Position numbers and translations under genes: made by a program
Notes under the pieces: model-generated
What the model was told of the DNA's origin: nothing
The model's database searches: none
Seen by the model: the letters and a program-made list of their open reading frames with translations, nothing else
Part shown: piece after piece, positions 12,722-22,692 of the stretch
Layout: each line of letters begins with the position of its first letter
Numbering within the stretch: position 1 is the first letter of the stretch
DNA from: Hydractinia symbiolongicarpus
Taxonomy: Eukaryota > Cnidaria > Hydrozoa > Anthoathecata > Hydractiniidae
Direction: 5' to 3'
Length of the DNA stretch: 64,000 bases
Assembly (NCBI RefSeq): GCF_029227915.1
Contig: NC_079876.1
Coordinates: forward strand, 19,718,001 to 19,782,000

Positions 12722-12857
12722 AAGAATGCAAGTGATCTTTTTGCGCTAGTGTGAGCTACTTGCTTCGCATCTTGCTTCACTTCTTGCTTCGCACTAACTG
12801 CGCATGCTTACTTCACTTGCTCCTGCATCTGCTTCATAAGTATGACACAGACTTAGA

Positions 12858-13257
12858 AGTTCATCACAAACTTTTAATCGTACATCAGTTTTGTTAGTAA
12901 AAAATGTGATTTTTCTGGGCTGGCTTTCATACCGTTATTTTCAAACCAAGTAAATATTATAATTGCTGCATATTCAATCTTTTCAATAACTTCGTTGATA
13001 TTCTTTCCTATTGAAAATGGGGTTGTATCATCAGCATCAGCATAGTTAACAATGTCCATATATGGGACAAAAAGGAAAAATATATTAAAAAGCAAAGGAC
13101 CCAAAATTGATCCTTGCGGTATGCCGTATTTTATTTTTGTCCATGCACTATAATTGTTATTTATACGTACTCGCTGTTTCCTGTTCATATCAAAGCCATA
13201 TGCATGAAGTTTTGCTAGTAAGAGCTCGTGTGGTATGCAGTCAAATGGGTTAGACAA
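12858..13257 (-). pseudogene. LINE ORF2 part 2: reverse transcriptase palm
   Basis: The frame 12874-13257 contains SNPFDCIPHELL (equivalent of the first catalytic-aspartate box), GIPQGSILGPLLFN (box B) and YADADDTT, where YADD would be expected. The extra two residues come from an exact six-base duplication (gctgat on the minus strand, near 13030-13045), which would damage the active site. A frameshift near 12872 puts the continuation (DVRLKVCDELL) in another frame until the transposon boundary at 12857. Confidence 0.8.
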
Positions 13258-14225
13258 ATCACTGTTTTCTTTGATGATGTTAGTAGGAATATCATCTTTC
13301 TGCTGCGCCTTTTTTGGATCAAGTTTTCGAATGTATTTTTCAACATTTTCAAATGCAATTTGTTTAAAAGAAAATTTTGTGCTGCTTTTTCCGCTTTTTC
13401 TTATCTTTTCTACACTAGGATGAGATTTATATTAACATATTATCGAATTCATTTGATCTTTGGGTCTGTTTTCATTACTTGACATATTTGATGACTTTAT
13501 GCCTAAACTTTCAACAACACTGCCGAAATAATTGTTGAATATTTCAGTAATATCTTTATCATCAGATATTGCAGTCCCATTTTCAACTAAGGTAATATTT
13601 TCACTTGTAACTGTTTTGTTAGAGAAACATGGTTTTACTGTTTTCCAGAATAACCTATTGTTAGTTATATTTTTAACATTAAGGTTGTTGAAGAATTTGT
13701 ATTTACTTTTTCTTATTAGTGAAACACAAATATTCCTTTGTTTATTGTATGCTAATTTACTCTCTGGAGTTTTATCCTTTCTATGCTTATTTAAATGTTT
13801 TGATCTGTTCATAATTGCCTTGTTTATTTCTTTACTCATAAAAAGTGCCTGGTTATAACGTACATACCTTTTCGTTCGAGGAGCATGATTATCTAAAATG
13901 CTTAAAACATTGTTTTTGAAATTTTCAAACATTTCAAAATCATTGAGATTGTTGTCATCATTTAGAGCATCCATTATATCATGGCGGAAATTTACATTTT
14001 TGAAATTTTGATATGCTCTATAATTTATAATTTTTGGTTTTCGTTTAGCAAAGTTGGCCTTTAAAACAGTCATTGTCAATTTATGAAAATCAGACAAGCC
14101 TGTTTCAATAGCCCTGGAGTGACAAAAAGATCTTGGGTGGTTTGTCAAGATGAGATCTATGTTTGTAGGGTTATCTATGTTTTTGAAGCATGTAGGCTCT
14201 TTTATTAAAGAGTTAAGTTTATGTT
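13258..14225 (-). pseudogene. LINE ORF2 part 1: endonuclease C-terminus and linker
   Basis: The main open frame is 13432-14148, with readable sequence extending upstream to about 14225 in the same frame (NIDLILTNHPRSF region, the end of the AP-endonuclease domain). After a frameshift near 13440 the protein continues to about 13258 with HPSVEKIRKS and a KLDPKKA stretch, which immediately precedes the first reverse transcriptase box in CR1/L2 elements. The next residues jump directly to the catalytic AFDC-type box, so the finger blocks have been deleted at about 13256. Confidence 0.75.
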
Positions 14226-14290
14226 GTTAAAAATTCATTTACATGTAGGTTGCTAATTTCAGCGTTAAAATCAGTATTACATAGTTCTCA

Positions 14291-15747
14291 TATTTGCATC
14301 AAACGGTAAGAATATTTCTAACAAAATGTTTAATGCTAGTGATGTTGTTTTAGGGTAAAATCTTACGTAGGCTGTCATTTTTGTTTTAGCAGAACCGACC
14401 TTAAGCCACCCAACACCAAACTGAACCTACCCAAACTGAGCAAAACGCGGGATGTACATATTTACTAGAAGCAATTTTACCATCAGTGTCAAATTCTACT
14501 ATAAAATACTTTAAAGAAGTTCCTGTATTAAGATAAGCTCCGTAATCATCAAATAGGCAGCTGGTAATAGGCCACATACATAGTCTTTCCTAATTTCCGA
14601 GGTGATTTGTACTTTCAATTCTTCAGGAACGTGCAACAAAATATTAAGACGTGACGCACTTTTACAATCATTGACTTGAGCTATTTCCCTCCGGAAGTGT
14701 TTATATCCTCCCCATGATCCCCATCGCCGCTAATCCAAATGGCTACGCTACAAAAGAAAAAAAAATCATCGCGATTAAAATTTTGGTCAATGACTTATTT
14801 TCCTCAATTGATGAAGGTGATAAAAGTGCATGTTTTTATTTTCTGCAATTTGGCCGCCGCCATGTTTGAACTCGCTTAAAATGTAAATAAGTAATGTGAG
14901 TTTTGCAGATGGTTTTGATTGGATGGAGATGATTATAATATTGGCTTATATCAAAGTCCTTGGAGTTTTTAAGTCTATTTTTTTATTCTGATATCAAAAA
15001 TATAAAAATAAAGAAAACAACAAGTCCCTGATTTCTCACAACTATTAAAACATATCTAATTTGCAAAAATCATGATAAAAAATCAATTTCAAAGAGTCCG
15101 CTTTCTGCACGGTTTTATAGGGGTTGAACCGGAATCGTGGAAGTTTCAATAATGGCAGCTGTCTACAACAATTTCATTCAGTTTTTGACGTTAAGTGCAT
15201 GCTGATGGGAAGAATAACTTTTACAACTAATCATCGATGCTTTTTTCAAGTTTCTTTTTTAGTTTTTTTTTAAAAAAAAAGATAACGCCATGAGCACATT
15301 GTGAAACGAAAGAAACAACGATGATTGGGTCATATTAAAATAATAAAAAAGAGAGAGAAAAGGCCTACATATACAACATATAAAAATATGAAAGAAATAA
15401 CTAATAACTTTTTTTCGGATTAACATACCCTTCAAAAATTCAAAGAAATGGTTTAAATATCAATATTTTAGCTTAACCAATATCCTTTTTAATTTTCCGA
15501 CCCATCGTTTCGGGTCGTGCATCTTCGTATGTTAGTTATCAGCTGAAGCTAGTGGAGGAGGGAGGTGATGGAATTGCCCTTTCTTAAAATAATTTTTTTA
15601 TAGATATTGGAACTGTGCGACGGGAGGAACTAGATGAAGATTTTTTGAGTTCGACTTGACACTACAAAACTTTATTATTGTTTTGATAACATGTCACGTT
15701 CAATTTTATTACAAAATGCATAATCACATTGAGTGCCTACATAAATA
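14291..15747. other. No gene seen
   Basis: AT-rich intergenic DNA with several homopolymer runs (for example near 15260-15285). No coding pattern, terminal repeats or RNA gene were recognised. Confidence 0.4.
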
Positions 15748-15985
15748 CACGCACATAATACATGAACACCTTAAGTGCATACAAGAACGCACATAATACA
15801 TGAACACCTAAGTGCATACAAGAACGCACAAATACATGAACACCTAAGTGCATACAAGAACCCACATAATACATGAACACCTAAGTGCATACAAGAACGC
15901 ACAAATACATGAACACCTATGTGCATACAAGAACCCACACAATACATGAACACCTTGAGTGCATACAAGAACGCACAAATACATC
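15748..15985. repeat. Minisatellite, about 33-37 bp unit
   Basis: About six tandem copies of a unit containing AATACATGAACACCT, AAGTGCATACAAGAAC and GCACA, differing by short insertions (ATAATA versus AAATA) and single-base changes. On the minus strand the array happens to stay open as a repetitive Cys/His-rich peptide; this is a by-product of the repeat and not a gene. Confidence 0.85.
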
Positions 15986-16390
15986 AGCCTGACTGTATAC
16001 AAAAAAATACAACATAGAAATGCAACAATAAAATGATTAAAATAAACGTAGCTTGAGCAATAAATAAACTAATGGCGTCACACACTAAAGGTAATACATA
16101 GAAACGCAATCAAATCTAATGCATGTAAGCACAAACATCATAAAGAGGAACGTCTTTCTGTAGGCTGCGATCATGTGCATATTCATTACAACATTTTGTT
16201 TTAGCATATGAAACTACACTATATACCCCACTAAGAAACAAATTTTTGAGATATTTACATTGGCCCAAATAATTTTTCGGCCTTAAATTTTTTGCTTAAA
16301 TGTTCTACACTTTGTAGAAATGCCGCCACCTTTAATCTGGCCATATCTGCTAAGGATTCTGTTTCTGAATAATCCTTCGTCTTTCATTCT

Positions 16391-16837
16391 ATGACTTCAT
16401 TATTAATTCCTTTTAGCCGTGTTGGTATAACGAGAAGAACAGAGAGTATAATAACATATACTATGTTGCTTGTGTTGGTACTTGCCATCGGTGGTTTGTA
16501 TAATCGAGTAAAGAAGTTAGAAAGTGCTACCATTGGCATGGCAACAGTGTGAAGATACGAATTACGCAGAAGTGGAAAAAAGTTCAATTGGACGGATAAT
16601 GTTGTCAGAAAGGTTCGAAAGGAATTAAGTCCGGGTTTATACTACGATGTGAAAAATCTGTTATCGGCCAGATTCGAAGGTGGCAAGAGACAACACAGCC
16701 AAATGAAATTTGAGCTTAAAACAAACCTCAGTAGTGATCTTTTTCCTGACATTTATACACATTTAGAGAAAATGCTACAAAGAGAAAAAAGTGGTATACT
16801 CAAAGAAGTAGTCTCTGCTGGTTATATTGTTGAATAG
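16391..16837 (+). pseudogene. Membrane-anchored reading frame interrupted by one TGA
   Basis: The frame starts ATG at 16391 and gives about 20 residues, a hydrophobic segment ITYTMLLVLVLAIGGLY (signal anchor, positions about 22-38), then a lysine-rich stretch. It meets a single TGA at 16550-16552 (codon 54) and continues open in the same frame to TAG at 16835-16837, with a charged second half (ARFEGGKRQHSQ region). A CGA-to-TGA change at a CpG would explain the stop. The layout suggests a type II membrane protein N-terminus, possibly the start of the glycosyltransferase-like gene 34 bases downstream, but that frame differs and no clear intron joins them. Function of this part is unknown. Confidence 0.4.
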
Positions 16838-16870
16838 AAATAGAGTAACCTTCGCAATACAGCTGCAAAG

Positions 16871-17617
16871 ATGCCTCGTGGACAGAAAGTAATTTCATAT
16901 TCCTTGTATGGCAGTTGCTTGTATTATACCAATGCTTTGAGAGAATTAATCCCTGAGTTTTTAGCTAGCGACTTATACCATAATTGGACCATGCGTCTAC
17001 ATTTTGATAAACATTTCGGGAGTTTGGAGCCGTATCGCAATATTAGAAATGTTTACTTCTGTGATATCAATGCGATAACAAAGTTTGGAAATCTTGCTGA
17101 CATTTTAGGAAAGTTTTGGCGATTAATACCTTTAGCCGACACAACTGTTGATACATTTTGTTCACTGGATATAGATAAAGCGATTTTAAAAATGGAAGAA
17201 GACGCTGTCAGAGAATGGTTAATTTCAAGTAAACTCGTTCACGTCACTAGAGACTCGCCAAAGCAGACCACAGGTATAATCGCAGGACTGTGGTGTTTTA
17301 AAGTATCAATGGACAGACTTACAGCTGAGCAATATTTTTCTCCCCTATTTAAAGCAGCTATCCTGAATAAATCAGGGCGTGATTGGGAACTATTAAATAA
17401 CGTGGTATGGCGTAACATGTCAAACACTAACCAACTTGTCATACAGCACGATTCATATGACTGTACCCGGCATCCTGGTTCCATACCTTTTCCCACGAGA
17501 AGAGAAGACAATACTGAGTATGTAGGGTACCCTGGAAGACCTTGTGCGTGGGAATACATAAAGAAATGCCCATTAGAATGCCGAACAAAGATACACGAGG
17601 ATTGGGAGTATTGTTAG
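16871..17617 (+). CDS. Glycosyltransferase-like protein (nucleotide-sugar transferase fold)
   Basis: This open frame of 248 residues looks like the luminal domain of an uncharacterised animal/marine-invertebrate glycosyltransferase-like family. A short PRGQKVISYSLYG motif comes first, then WTMRLHFD, then FWRLIPLAD, then a DxD-like position in FCSLDIDKAI (residues about 95-105). EWLISSKLVHVTRDSP follows, then IIAGLWCFK. In relatives the middle segments read RDLDS, HVMRDHP and GGMWG. Here R-D-L-D is S-L-D-I-D and the histidine-proline motif is RDSP, so activity is uncertain. The C-terminus has four cysteines within about 55 residues. An AATAAA at 17633-17638 lies 16 bases after the stop. The true start may be upstream (see 16391-16837). 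Usable gene or recent pseudogene cannot be decided. Confidence 0.5.
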   Translation: MPRGQKVISYSLYGSCLYYTNALRELIPEFLASDLYHNWTMRLHFDKHFGSLEPYRNIRNVYFCDINAITKFGNLADILGKFWRLIPLADTTVDTFCSLDIDKAILKMEEDAVREWLISSKLVHVTRDSPKQTTGIIAGLWCFKVSMDRLTAEQYFSPLFKAAILNKSGRDWELLNNVVWRNMSNTNQLVIQHDSYDCTRHPGSIPFPTRREDNTEYVGYPGRPCAWEYIKKCPLECRTKIHEDWEYC

Positions 17618-19434
17618 GGAAATGTATTTGCAAATAAACTGTTTTTACTTAAATGAATTAAAGAAAAATTATATGATAATCTTGAGATGAAACAAACGGC
17701 CAATGCCACACACCTCAATGCATAAGTGAAATCATACCATTTACTGTATCTGAATTGCTATCAGTTTGTAAACTACTTATTGCCAGTTTTAAAAATCAAC
17801 AATTCAATCCACTAAAACACTTCCGTGCCCCATTGCCACAATGTTACAATGATTTTTGCAGAGCTAGGCCAGCGAGCGAAGCCCATTTACCATTTAAGCG
17901 AGAGAAAATATTTCTTACTAAGGAACGTTTTAAAAAAGTTAGTCAGGTGTGCACTTATGACCTTTAGTCCAGTTTCGCCTATGACCTCCAGATTAAAAAC
18001 AAATCCAGATTTTACCTATTGGCGTATTTCAAAAAAAGATATTTTTTGATAAATTGAATCTATTTTGATTTGATGTACTGGGGCATGAATTGGCTTTTCG
18101 GCGTGAAGTAGGAGAATAAAATTATGAAATCGAACGACGTTCAAACATTCTTCGTAAGAAAAAGAATAGGAAAAAAGGGAAAAGAAAACCGCGGAGGAAA
18201 GTTTAAAGTTTTGTCATTTGAGCAGAGGGAAATAAAGGAATATTATTAAAGTTTGACATTTTTACGTGTTTTTGAAATGGTTCTTGAATTAAGTTTATTT
18301 TTTCAAGAGGAAAAAAAAGAAATGAACCCAGGTTTGTTACGATATTACTTTAACATTCTTAGATAAAGAACTAATCCTCTGTTAATATATCTTTTATATA
18401 GCTAGCTAACAAGAGTTTTCAACAAACTTCGAACCTCCTTTTTATTTATTTATTTTTACTAAAATAAAACCGTATTTTATTTTTTAGATTACGCAACCAG
18501 TACTTACAAAACGACGTCGCTTGTAACAGATAGTTTTAGTATAAAAATATTCTTTACCAACAATGTAAAGAACTTTAAACTTGCATACTGATTGGAAAGA
18601 ACATGTTTAAAACTCCCTTTTCTTGTACCTTTCTTTGATTTGTAATTTAACGTATCTGTTATGTTGTAACGTTAAATGTTTAATTTATCAAATTTGAAGA
18701 CGCTAAATTGCGGGTCAGGTAGGATGCTTCGTGTGTACTGTGCGCTGGTTTTGTTGTTGTTGTTGTTAATATGATAAAAAAAAGTTTTTCGATGCTTATC
18801 TGAAATAGCAATCAAATGCTTATTCTCCAAACTTTATAATAAGCACTAGGTGATCAAATAATCGTTCAGTCCAAATGAGCACCCAGAGTAATAGGTAAAA
18901 AATTGCTGAAAACAAATGCACTTAAGATTCACAATTTTTTATAACTAGTACGGAACAGAACCTCTACCCGTATTGTATAAATAAACCCTAGAGATCTGTA
19001 AATTGAAATAAAAAGTTTCTTCTTCTTGATTGCGTCGTCGAGTGTAATTTTCCGCTTGCAAACGGAGGGGAACTGTTTGCGCTCCGCAACCCTTGATGGT
19101 TTTGCCTATAACCATGTGCAAAATATTAGAAAGAACGCCTATAGTACCCACAAGCAATTATTTGGTTCTTTTAGTATTAGATACAAAAGTTCAAAGCTCA
19201 CTTGTCTATCTTAGATCCAATATAACTATTATCTCAGACGTCAATTTAACAGTATTTTGCGCATGTCTAGGCCCTTTCGATCCTTTGTGTATTTATGTGG
19301 ACATGATATGGAGTGTGGCAAGCGAATGCATCTGCAGAAGTAGAATTCTCTGTCTATTGTCTGTGGAACAATGTTAAGTTCGGATTTTTGAGCCAAAAAC
19401 ATTTATTTTACCAAGAATTAAAGAGATAGTAAAA
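17618..19434. other. No gene seen
   Basis: A plus-strand frame at 17755-17967 has somewhat protein-like composition (FNPLKHFRAPLPQ segment) but no recognisable domain and no splice partner. The rest is AT-rich with a (TTG)n tract near 18750. Confidence 0.35.
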
Positions 19435-19625
19435 TGTATGTTCTAGCGCAGTCGACGACGACAAGGGAAATTCCCGAATCCACCCTCCCGATAAATCCGA
19501 AAAATCCGACAATTCCGGAAATACTGATAAAATCTCGAGCATGCGCACTGAGAGAATGGGGAATAATGCTGACATCAACAAAATTTCGAGCGTGCGCAAT
19601 CGAGTAGGGGAAAGTCCCATAGAGT
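19435..19625 (+). repeat. Polinton left terminal inverted repeat
   Basis: Starts TGTATGTTCTAGCGCAGTCG and continues with GACGACAAGGGAAATTCCCG, then TCCGGAAATA, GAGCATGCGCAC and GGGGAATAATGCTGA. These blocks recur in the same order, reverse complemented, at 32697-32912. By eye the arms agree at most positions with short indels over about 190 bases. Confidence 0.88.
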
Positions 19626-19940
19626 TGTAAACGTGCTTGTTGGATCCTTGATATAATATAAACATGAGCCGAAATCATGAGAATGCAGCTCGCGATCATA
19701 TGAAGACACAGGAAATGTGGGTCATGGTGATTGAAAGGGACCATTTCAGGAATCGTGAAATTACATCATGATGGTTCGGTCGCATCCCCATCTGACTCGG
19801 AACATGCATACCATGGGAGTTTGGGAGCACTCCTGGCTGCTGCAGCATGTTCCAAACCATCACCAAGTACATCACGTATAATGTCGAAAGCTGTCCCTGT
19901 ACTATACCATAGTTGAAGTCTAGTATCCACAAATAAAAGG

Positions 19941-20508
19941 ATGTTCAAATTCGGTAACGAGATTGTTAAATCAAGGGAATTTTACGCCAAAGCGAAACCA
20001 TTAAATATCGAAGAAGTAAACGTTGAAAATATCATGCTAATTGACCCTATTCCAGCAAACAAGTGTATAGACGAACGCTTCGTTATTGCCCATAAAAATA
20101 GTGACAAACTAGCTTTAATGATCAAGACACCCAAAAAGATCCATTCCAATACTGCCTCGCGTTACTTAGAGGGTTCCGCGCTAACCATGTCATTTGATCT
20201 CAACTACCATCCCTCGAGGGTCATTGCTTCACTACTACTCCCTTGAAAAAAGGCGATATCTCAATACCAATCTGAAGGAGTGGGAGGGTAAAATCAAGAC
20301 CAATTTCCACAAGAAAAGTATACTGGAGGACACGTACAGGTGCAAGGCTATCATCAAGCCCGCCGGCATCTATAAGCAAGGTCAAAACTACTATCTCCAG
20401 ACATACCTCGAAAAGTGCAAGTATAAGGATGTTGCGTTTTATGGTACCTCTTACCTTAGTGACTCTGACGATAACGACGACGAGGAAAGCTTCGTCGTAC
20501 TAGACTAG
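19941..20508 (+). pseudogene. Polinton gene of unknown function (possible ssDNA-binding-like)
   Basis: Two overlapping frames (19941-20246 and 20194-20508) join across a frameshift near 20215 to give about 185 residues. The first half contains LALMIKTPKKIHS followed by ASRYLEGSALTMSFDLN. The second ends with YLEKCKYKDVAFYG and an acidic tail (SDSDDNDDEESF). Strand-rich halves and an acidic C-terminus resemble single-stranded DNA-binding-like proteins in related elements, but this is a resemblance of style only. It is the first gene inside the left repeat and reads inward. Confidence 0.5.
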
Positions 20509-20552
20509 ATGTGAGAGGTTTTGGTGTGTTGATCTAACACATCAAAACAAAC

Positions 20553-20831
20553 ATGAACGTTCCCGCATTGAAGAAGGAAGCAAAATCACTGAAGATTTCG
20601 AACTACTCAACAATGAATAAGGCTGAACTCTTCGAGGCGATCCGCAAGGTCAAGCACAAGGACGTCTCGACACAAACAGACGGTCCCTATTGCGAACCGT
20701 GCGTCAGAATCGCTTGGCAGAAAAATCTTGATCAATACTCGAGAGAGCTCGCTGAGAGGCAGCGACGTGTCGTACATGATGGCGATCTTATCATCGATCG
20801 AGACACCGGAGAAGTGCTCGAGATCGTCTAA
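20553..20831 (+). CDS. Small SAP/HeH-like protein of the Polinton
   Basis: An intact 92-residue frame follows the previous gene on the same strand by 44 bases. Residues 1-30 (VPALKKEAKSLKISNYSTMN then KAELFEAI) form a helix-extended-helix pattern like SAP/Rho-N DNA-binding motifs. After STQTD come a CxxC pair (CEPC) and a basic C-terminal half. A DNA- or RNA-binding role is inferred from the motif. The same kind of LRKADF segment also appears at the N-terminus of the DNA polymerase in this element. Confidence 0.55.
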   Translation: MNVPALKKEAKSLKISNYSTMNKAELFEAIRKVKHKDVSTQTDGPYCEPCVRIAWQKNLDQYSRELAERQRRVVHDGDLIIDRDTGEVLEIV

Positions 20832-20973
20832 TGTGTTGAACAACACAGTAGACCAGCTGTAGCCGCCGGCTACATTCTATGAATATGCGGGAGTCTCGTC
20901 TACATAGCAGTTGCATGCTGCACCGATTGTAGTTTTTTCAATAGGTCATCTTTGGCCTCCTGTCTGCCCTGTG

Positions 20974-21478
20974 CTACCAGCTGCATACGTCCTGTTCATT
21001 GATACTGTCCACGATCTTCTTGACACGCTGTCTAATCTGCTCTTTCAGCATCATATACTTCTGTTTCTCCTGCATAATCAAGCTAAATTTATAGTCACTG
21101 ATGACTCCATTCTCCACAGCTCTGCCTATCAAGTCAATGATAGAGTTCAACTTGGTATCTGCTAGTAGTCTGATCCCTTTATGCTTCTTGCTCTTGGCAT
21201 CCAGCCTCTTCCCCGCGTTCCGTAGACCCGCTTGTCCTAACCCTACGGCGATAGTGATACTGCCCATCGCTATGCAGAGTGGAGCCCCCTGGCCTGATGC
21301 TAATGCACCGATTCCAACACCTGAGGTGATGATGCTGATACTTAACAAACCGTGGTCGCAAAAGCGTACCCACGTACCATGCATCTTGAACTTTTTGGCG
21401 AGCTTGTCACGCTCTTTAATCTCGGCTCGCAAGTATTGTTCCACTTCTTCGCTTTTGCCGAGCGTGTAGAATGTTGGT
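20974..21478 (-). CDS. Polinton membrane protein with C-terminal helix
   Basis: The frame is open from about 21478 to 20974; the first in-frame start after the upstream stop is GTG at 21444, and no ATG is obvious, so the true start may be lost. Residues about 32-75 hold two hydrophobic segments rich in Gly, Ala and Ile (LLSISIITSGVGIGALASG and MGSITIAVGLGQAGL). A basic linker and a helical C-terminal part follow (LADTKLNSIIDLIGRA to the end). Proteins of this shape recur in cnidarian Polintons and related repeats, but the function is unknown. It is convergent with the SAP-like gene. Confidence 0.5.
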
Positions 21479-21483
21479 CAAAT

Positions 21484-22164
21484 TTATTCTATAAGCAAGT
21501 GCATAGTTATTCCCACAAAAGGGTTTTTTTCGTCTTGATACTCGTTGATGAGCATGAACTCTAATCTGTCTGTTGAACATTTAAGAGGAAGGGATACAGG
21601 TTTTTCAAAATTACAGGTTAACATGTCTCCCCAAGCATTTAGCTCTTTGATAGGAAGCAGGGCTAGTATATTGGATTTCTCACCATTTAAAAGAGAATAA
21701 TTCGGATCCAGCTGGGAGCATAGGAGTCTCCGCCGCTGGTGAACGTAAGTCTTGTAGATGCTGTCGTAGTCACCCGCGGTAAATATTACAATATTATCAA
21801 AAGCCCGTCCCATAATGTCCTGCAGTGGTTGATCGATTATCACACTGTACCCCTTGTTAAGCCTAAGCCTACAGATTCCGTTCCTGAGTACGAAGAGGTT
21901 GATCCTACCCCCTGCTGGACTGTTGACTATGGCCACGAGATCCTCGATTCTATACAAACCCGGCGCAATCGAGAAGAGGACTTCCAAATCACCGACTTCC
22001 GTCGACTTAGACCCCGCCTTATGGATGTTGATCTCGCTCTTAGTGAAGAGGTGTACCCACCTAGGGCGGATACTGATCGACTTCAGAGCGATCCTCGTGT
22101 CCTGCCCTAGATGAGGTTTGAATGTTGTGGGTTTCTCTATATCAGTGATGTATAGTTGGCTCAT
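21484..22164 (-). CDS. Probable penton (minor capsid) protein, single jelly roll
   Basis: An intact 226-residue frame with start ATG at 22162-22164. It is strand-rich throughout, with TRIALKSISIRPRW near residues 23-36, an APGLYRIEDLV segment near residues 67-77, and a C-terminal DRLEFMLINEYQDE...GITMHLLIE pattern. APGLY followed by a short helix and a closing strand ending in a hydrophobic pair is characteristic of Polinton minor capsid proteins, which form a single jelly roll at capsid vertices. The call is based on this pattern and on its place beside capsid genes. It is one of the few long Polinton genes here without a break. Its start lies 16 bases from the divergent start at 22181. Confidence 0.5.
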   Translation of the reverse strand: MSQLYITDIEKPTTFKPHLGQDTRIALKSISIRPRWVHLFTKSEINIHKAGSKSTEVGDLEVLFSIAPGLYRIEDLVAIVNSPAGGRINLFVLRNGICRLRLNKGYSVIIDQPLQDIMGRAFDNIVIFTAGDYDSIYKTYVHQRRRLLCSQLDPNYSLLNGEKSNILALLPIKELNAWGDMLTCNFEKPVSLPLKCSTDRLEFMLINEYQDEKNPFVGITMHLLIE

Positions 22165-22180
22165 GTTTCTTTAAGAAAAG
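22165..22180. promoter_or_regulatory. Divergent intergenic gap between two Polinton genes
   Basis: Only 16 bases separate the minus-strand penton-like start (22164) from the plus-strand ATG at 22181, so the promoters must overlap the coding regions. A similarly short gap occurs between 23846 and 23916. No core promoter motif can be fixed by eye. Confidence 0.3.
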
Positions 22181-22692
22181 ATGGGCATTTACTCGTATAA
22201 CGCGAAGGTAAAGTATGCCCCTACACATGGGTTCTATCTCGAAAGGCTCAAGGAGATGATCTCTCAACGCAAGACATCGTTACTGATGCGAAGGGGTCCT
22301 CGTTCATTTTGAAATTTCCAGACATCTTCGTCGACTACGAATTCCACTCTAGTGCGGTGTTGAATACCTGGCAAAGCCACCCTTTTAACCTCTCTGGGTC
22401 TACCCAGCTCAATTTTGCTACCTTTTGCGCAACGTCTGCATGTGGCATTTCCATGCAACATTTTAACTTGACATCCCCCCTTGTGCGTGCTGTCTATCGT
22501 TTTCATGTCTACTTTCAGATCTGCAAGATCCTAGCAGAGCTTGATAATCCTCTACCAGACTCCGATGGGTTGCGACGTTTCAACAACCCTTATAACAACC
22601 AAAAATTCCCTGCAAAAGCTCGTGACTTTCGAGTATCAAGTAGGCATAGAACCTCACGCTTTTCGATAGGCGTTCAATACCTATACGAGTAA
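22181..22692 (+). pseudogene. Polinton gene of unknown function, frameshifted
   Basis: ATG at 22181 opens MGIYSYNAKVKYAP and runs to about 22290, where a frameshift moves the coding to the frame 22309-22692 (FVDYEFHSSAVLNTW, FCATSACGIS, RAVYRFHVYFQICKIL, then NNPYNN). The VYRFHVYFQ segment with a downstream proline-rich loop recurs in cnidarian Polinton genes near the capsid block, suggesting a virion-associated role. That is inference. The 3' end overlaps the minus-strand gene ending at 22681. Confidence 0.45.

Larger units (their letters stand above)
11943..12852. mobile_element. Harbinger-type DNA transposon remnant inserted in the LINE
   Basis: Terminal inverted repeats start GCCTGTGTCA at 11943 and end TGACACAGAC at 12852; about 28 bases match with few differences and include TGAAGCAGATGC. 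The element is flanked by a duplicated TTAGA at 11938-11942 and 12853-12857. Both ends carry subterminal GAAGCA-type short repeats. The inside holds a fragment of a MADF-domain protein on the plus strand and a fragment of a Harbinger transposase N-terminus on the minus strand. That pairing is typical of PIF/Harbinger elements, although their target duplications are usually 3 bp (TTA/TAA); TTA is part of the 5-bp repeat here. About 910 bp is too short to be autonomous. Confidence 0.8.
10895..14290 (-). mobile_element. CR1/L2-like LINE, minus strand, 5'-truncated, internally deleted and split by a Harbinger insertion
   Basis: On the minus strand the element runs from about 14290 to 10895. It starts within the endonuclease domain (a GDFNAE-like segment at about 14240-14265 with a small frameshift) and continues through the linker, reverse transcriptase and a C-terminal tail with CPCRICKT near 11300. 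The 3' end is an (AAT)n-type tail, seen on the plus strand as ATT repeats at about 10898-10930. An AFDC-type box reads SNPFDCIPHELL, and the polymerase has GIPQGSILGP. The copy has lost about 100 residues of the fingers region and is interrupted at 11943-12852. The order of box types and the C-terminal CPCRxC tail fit the CR1/L2 group common in cnidarians. Confidence 0.8.

Noticed and set aside
15771-15968. 65-residue Cys/His-rich frame on the minus strand
   Set aside because: It is a translation of the minisatellite.
21739-22110. 123-residue plus-strand frame
   Set aside because: It is antisense to the intact penton-like gene, which has the better motif support and start position.
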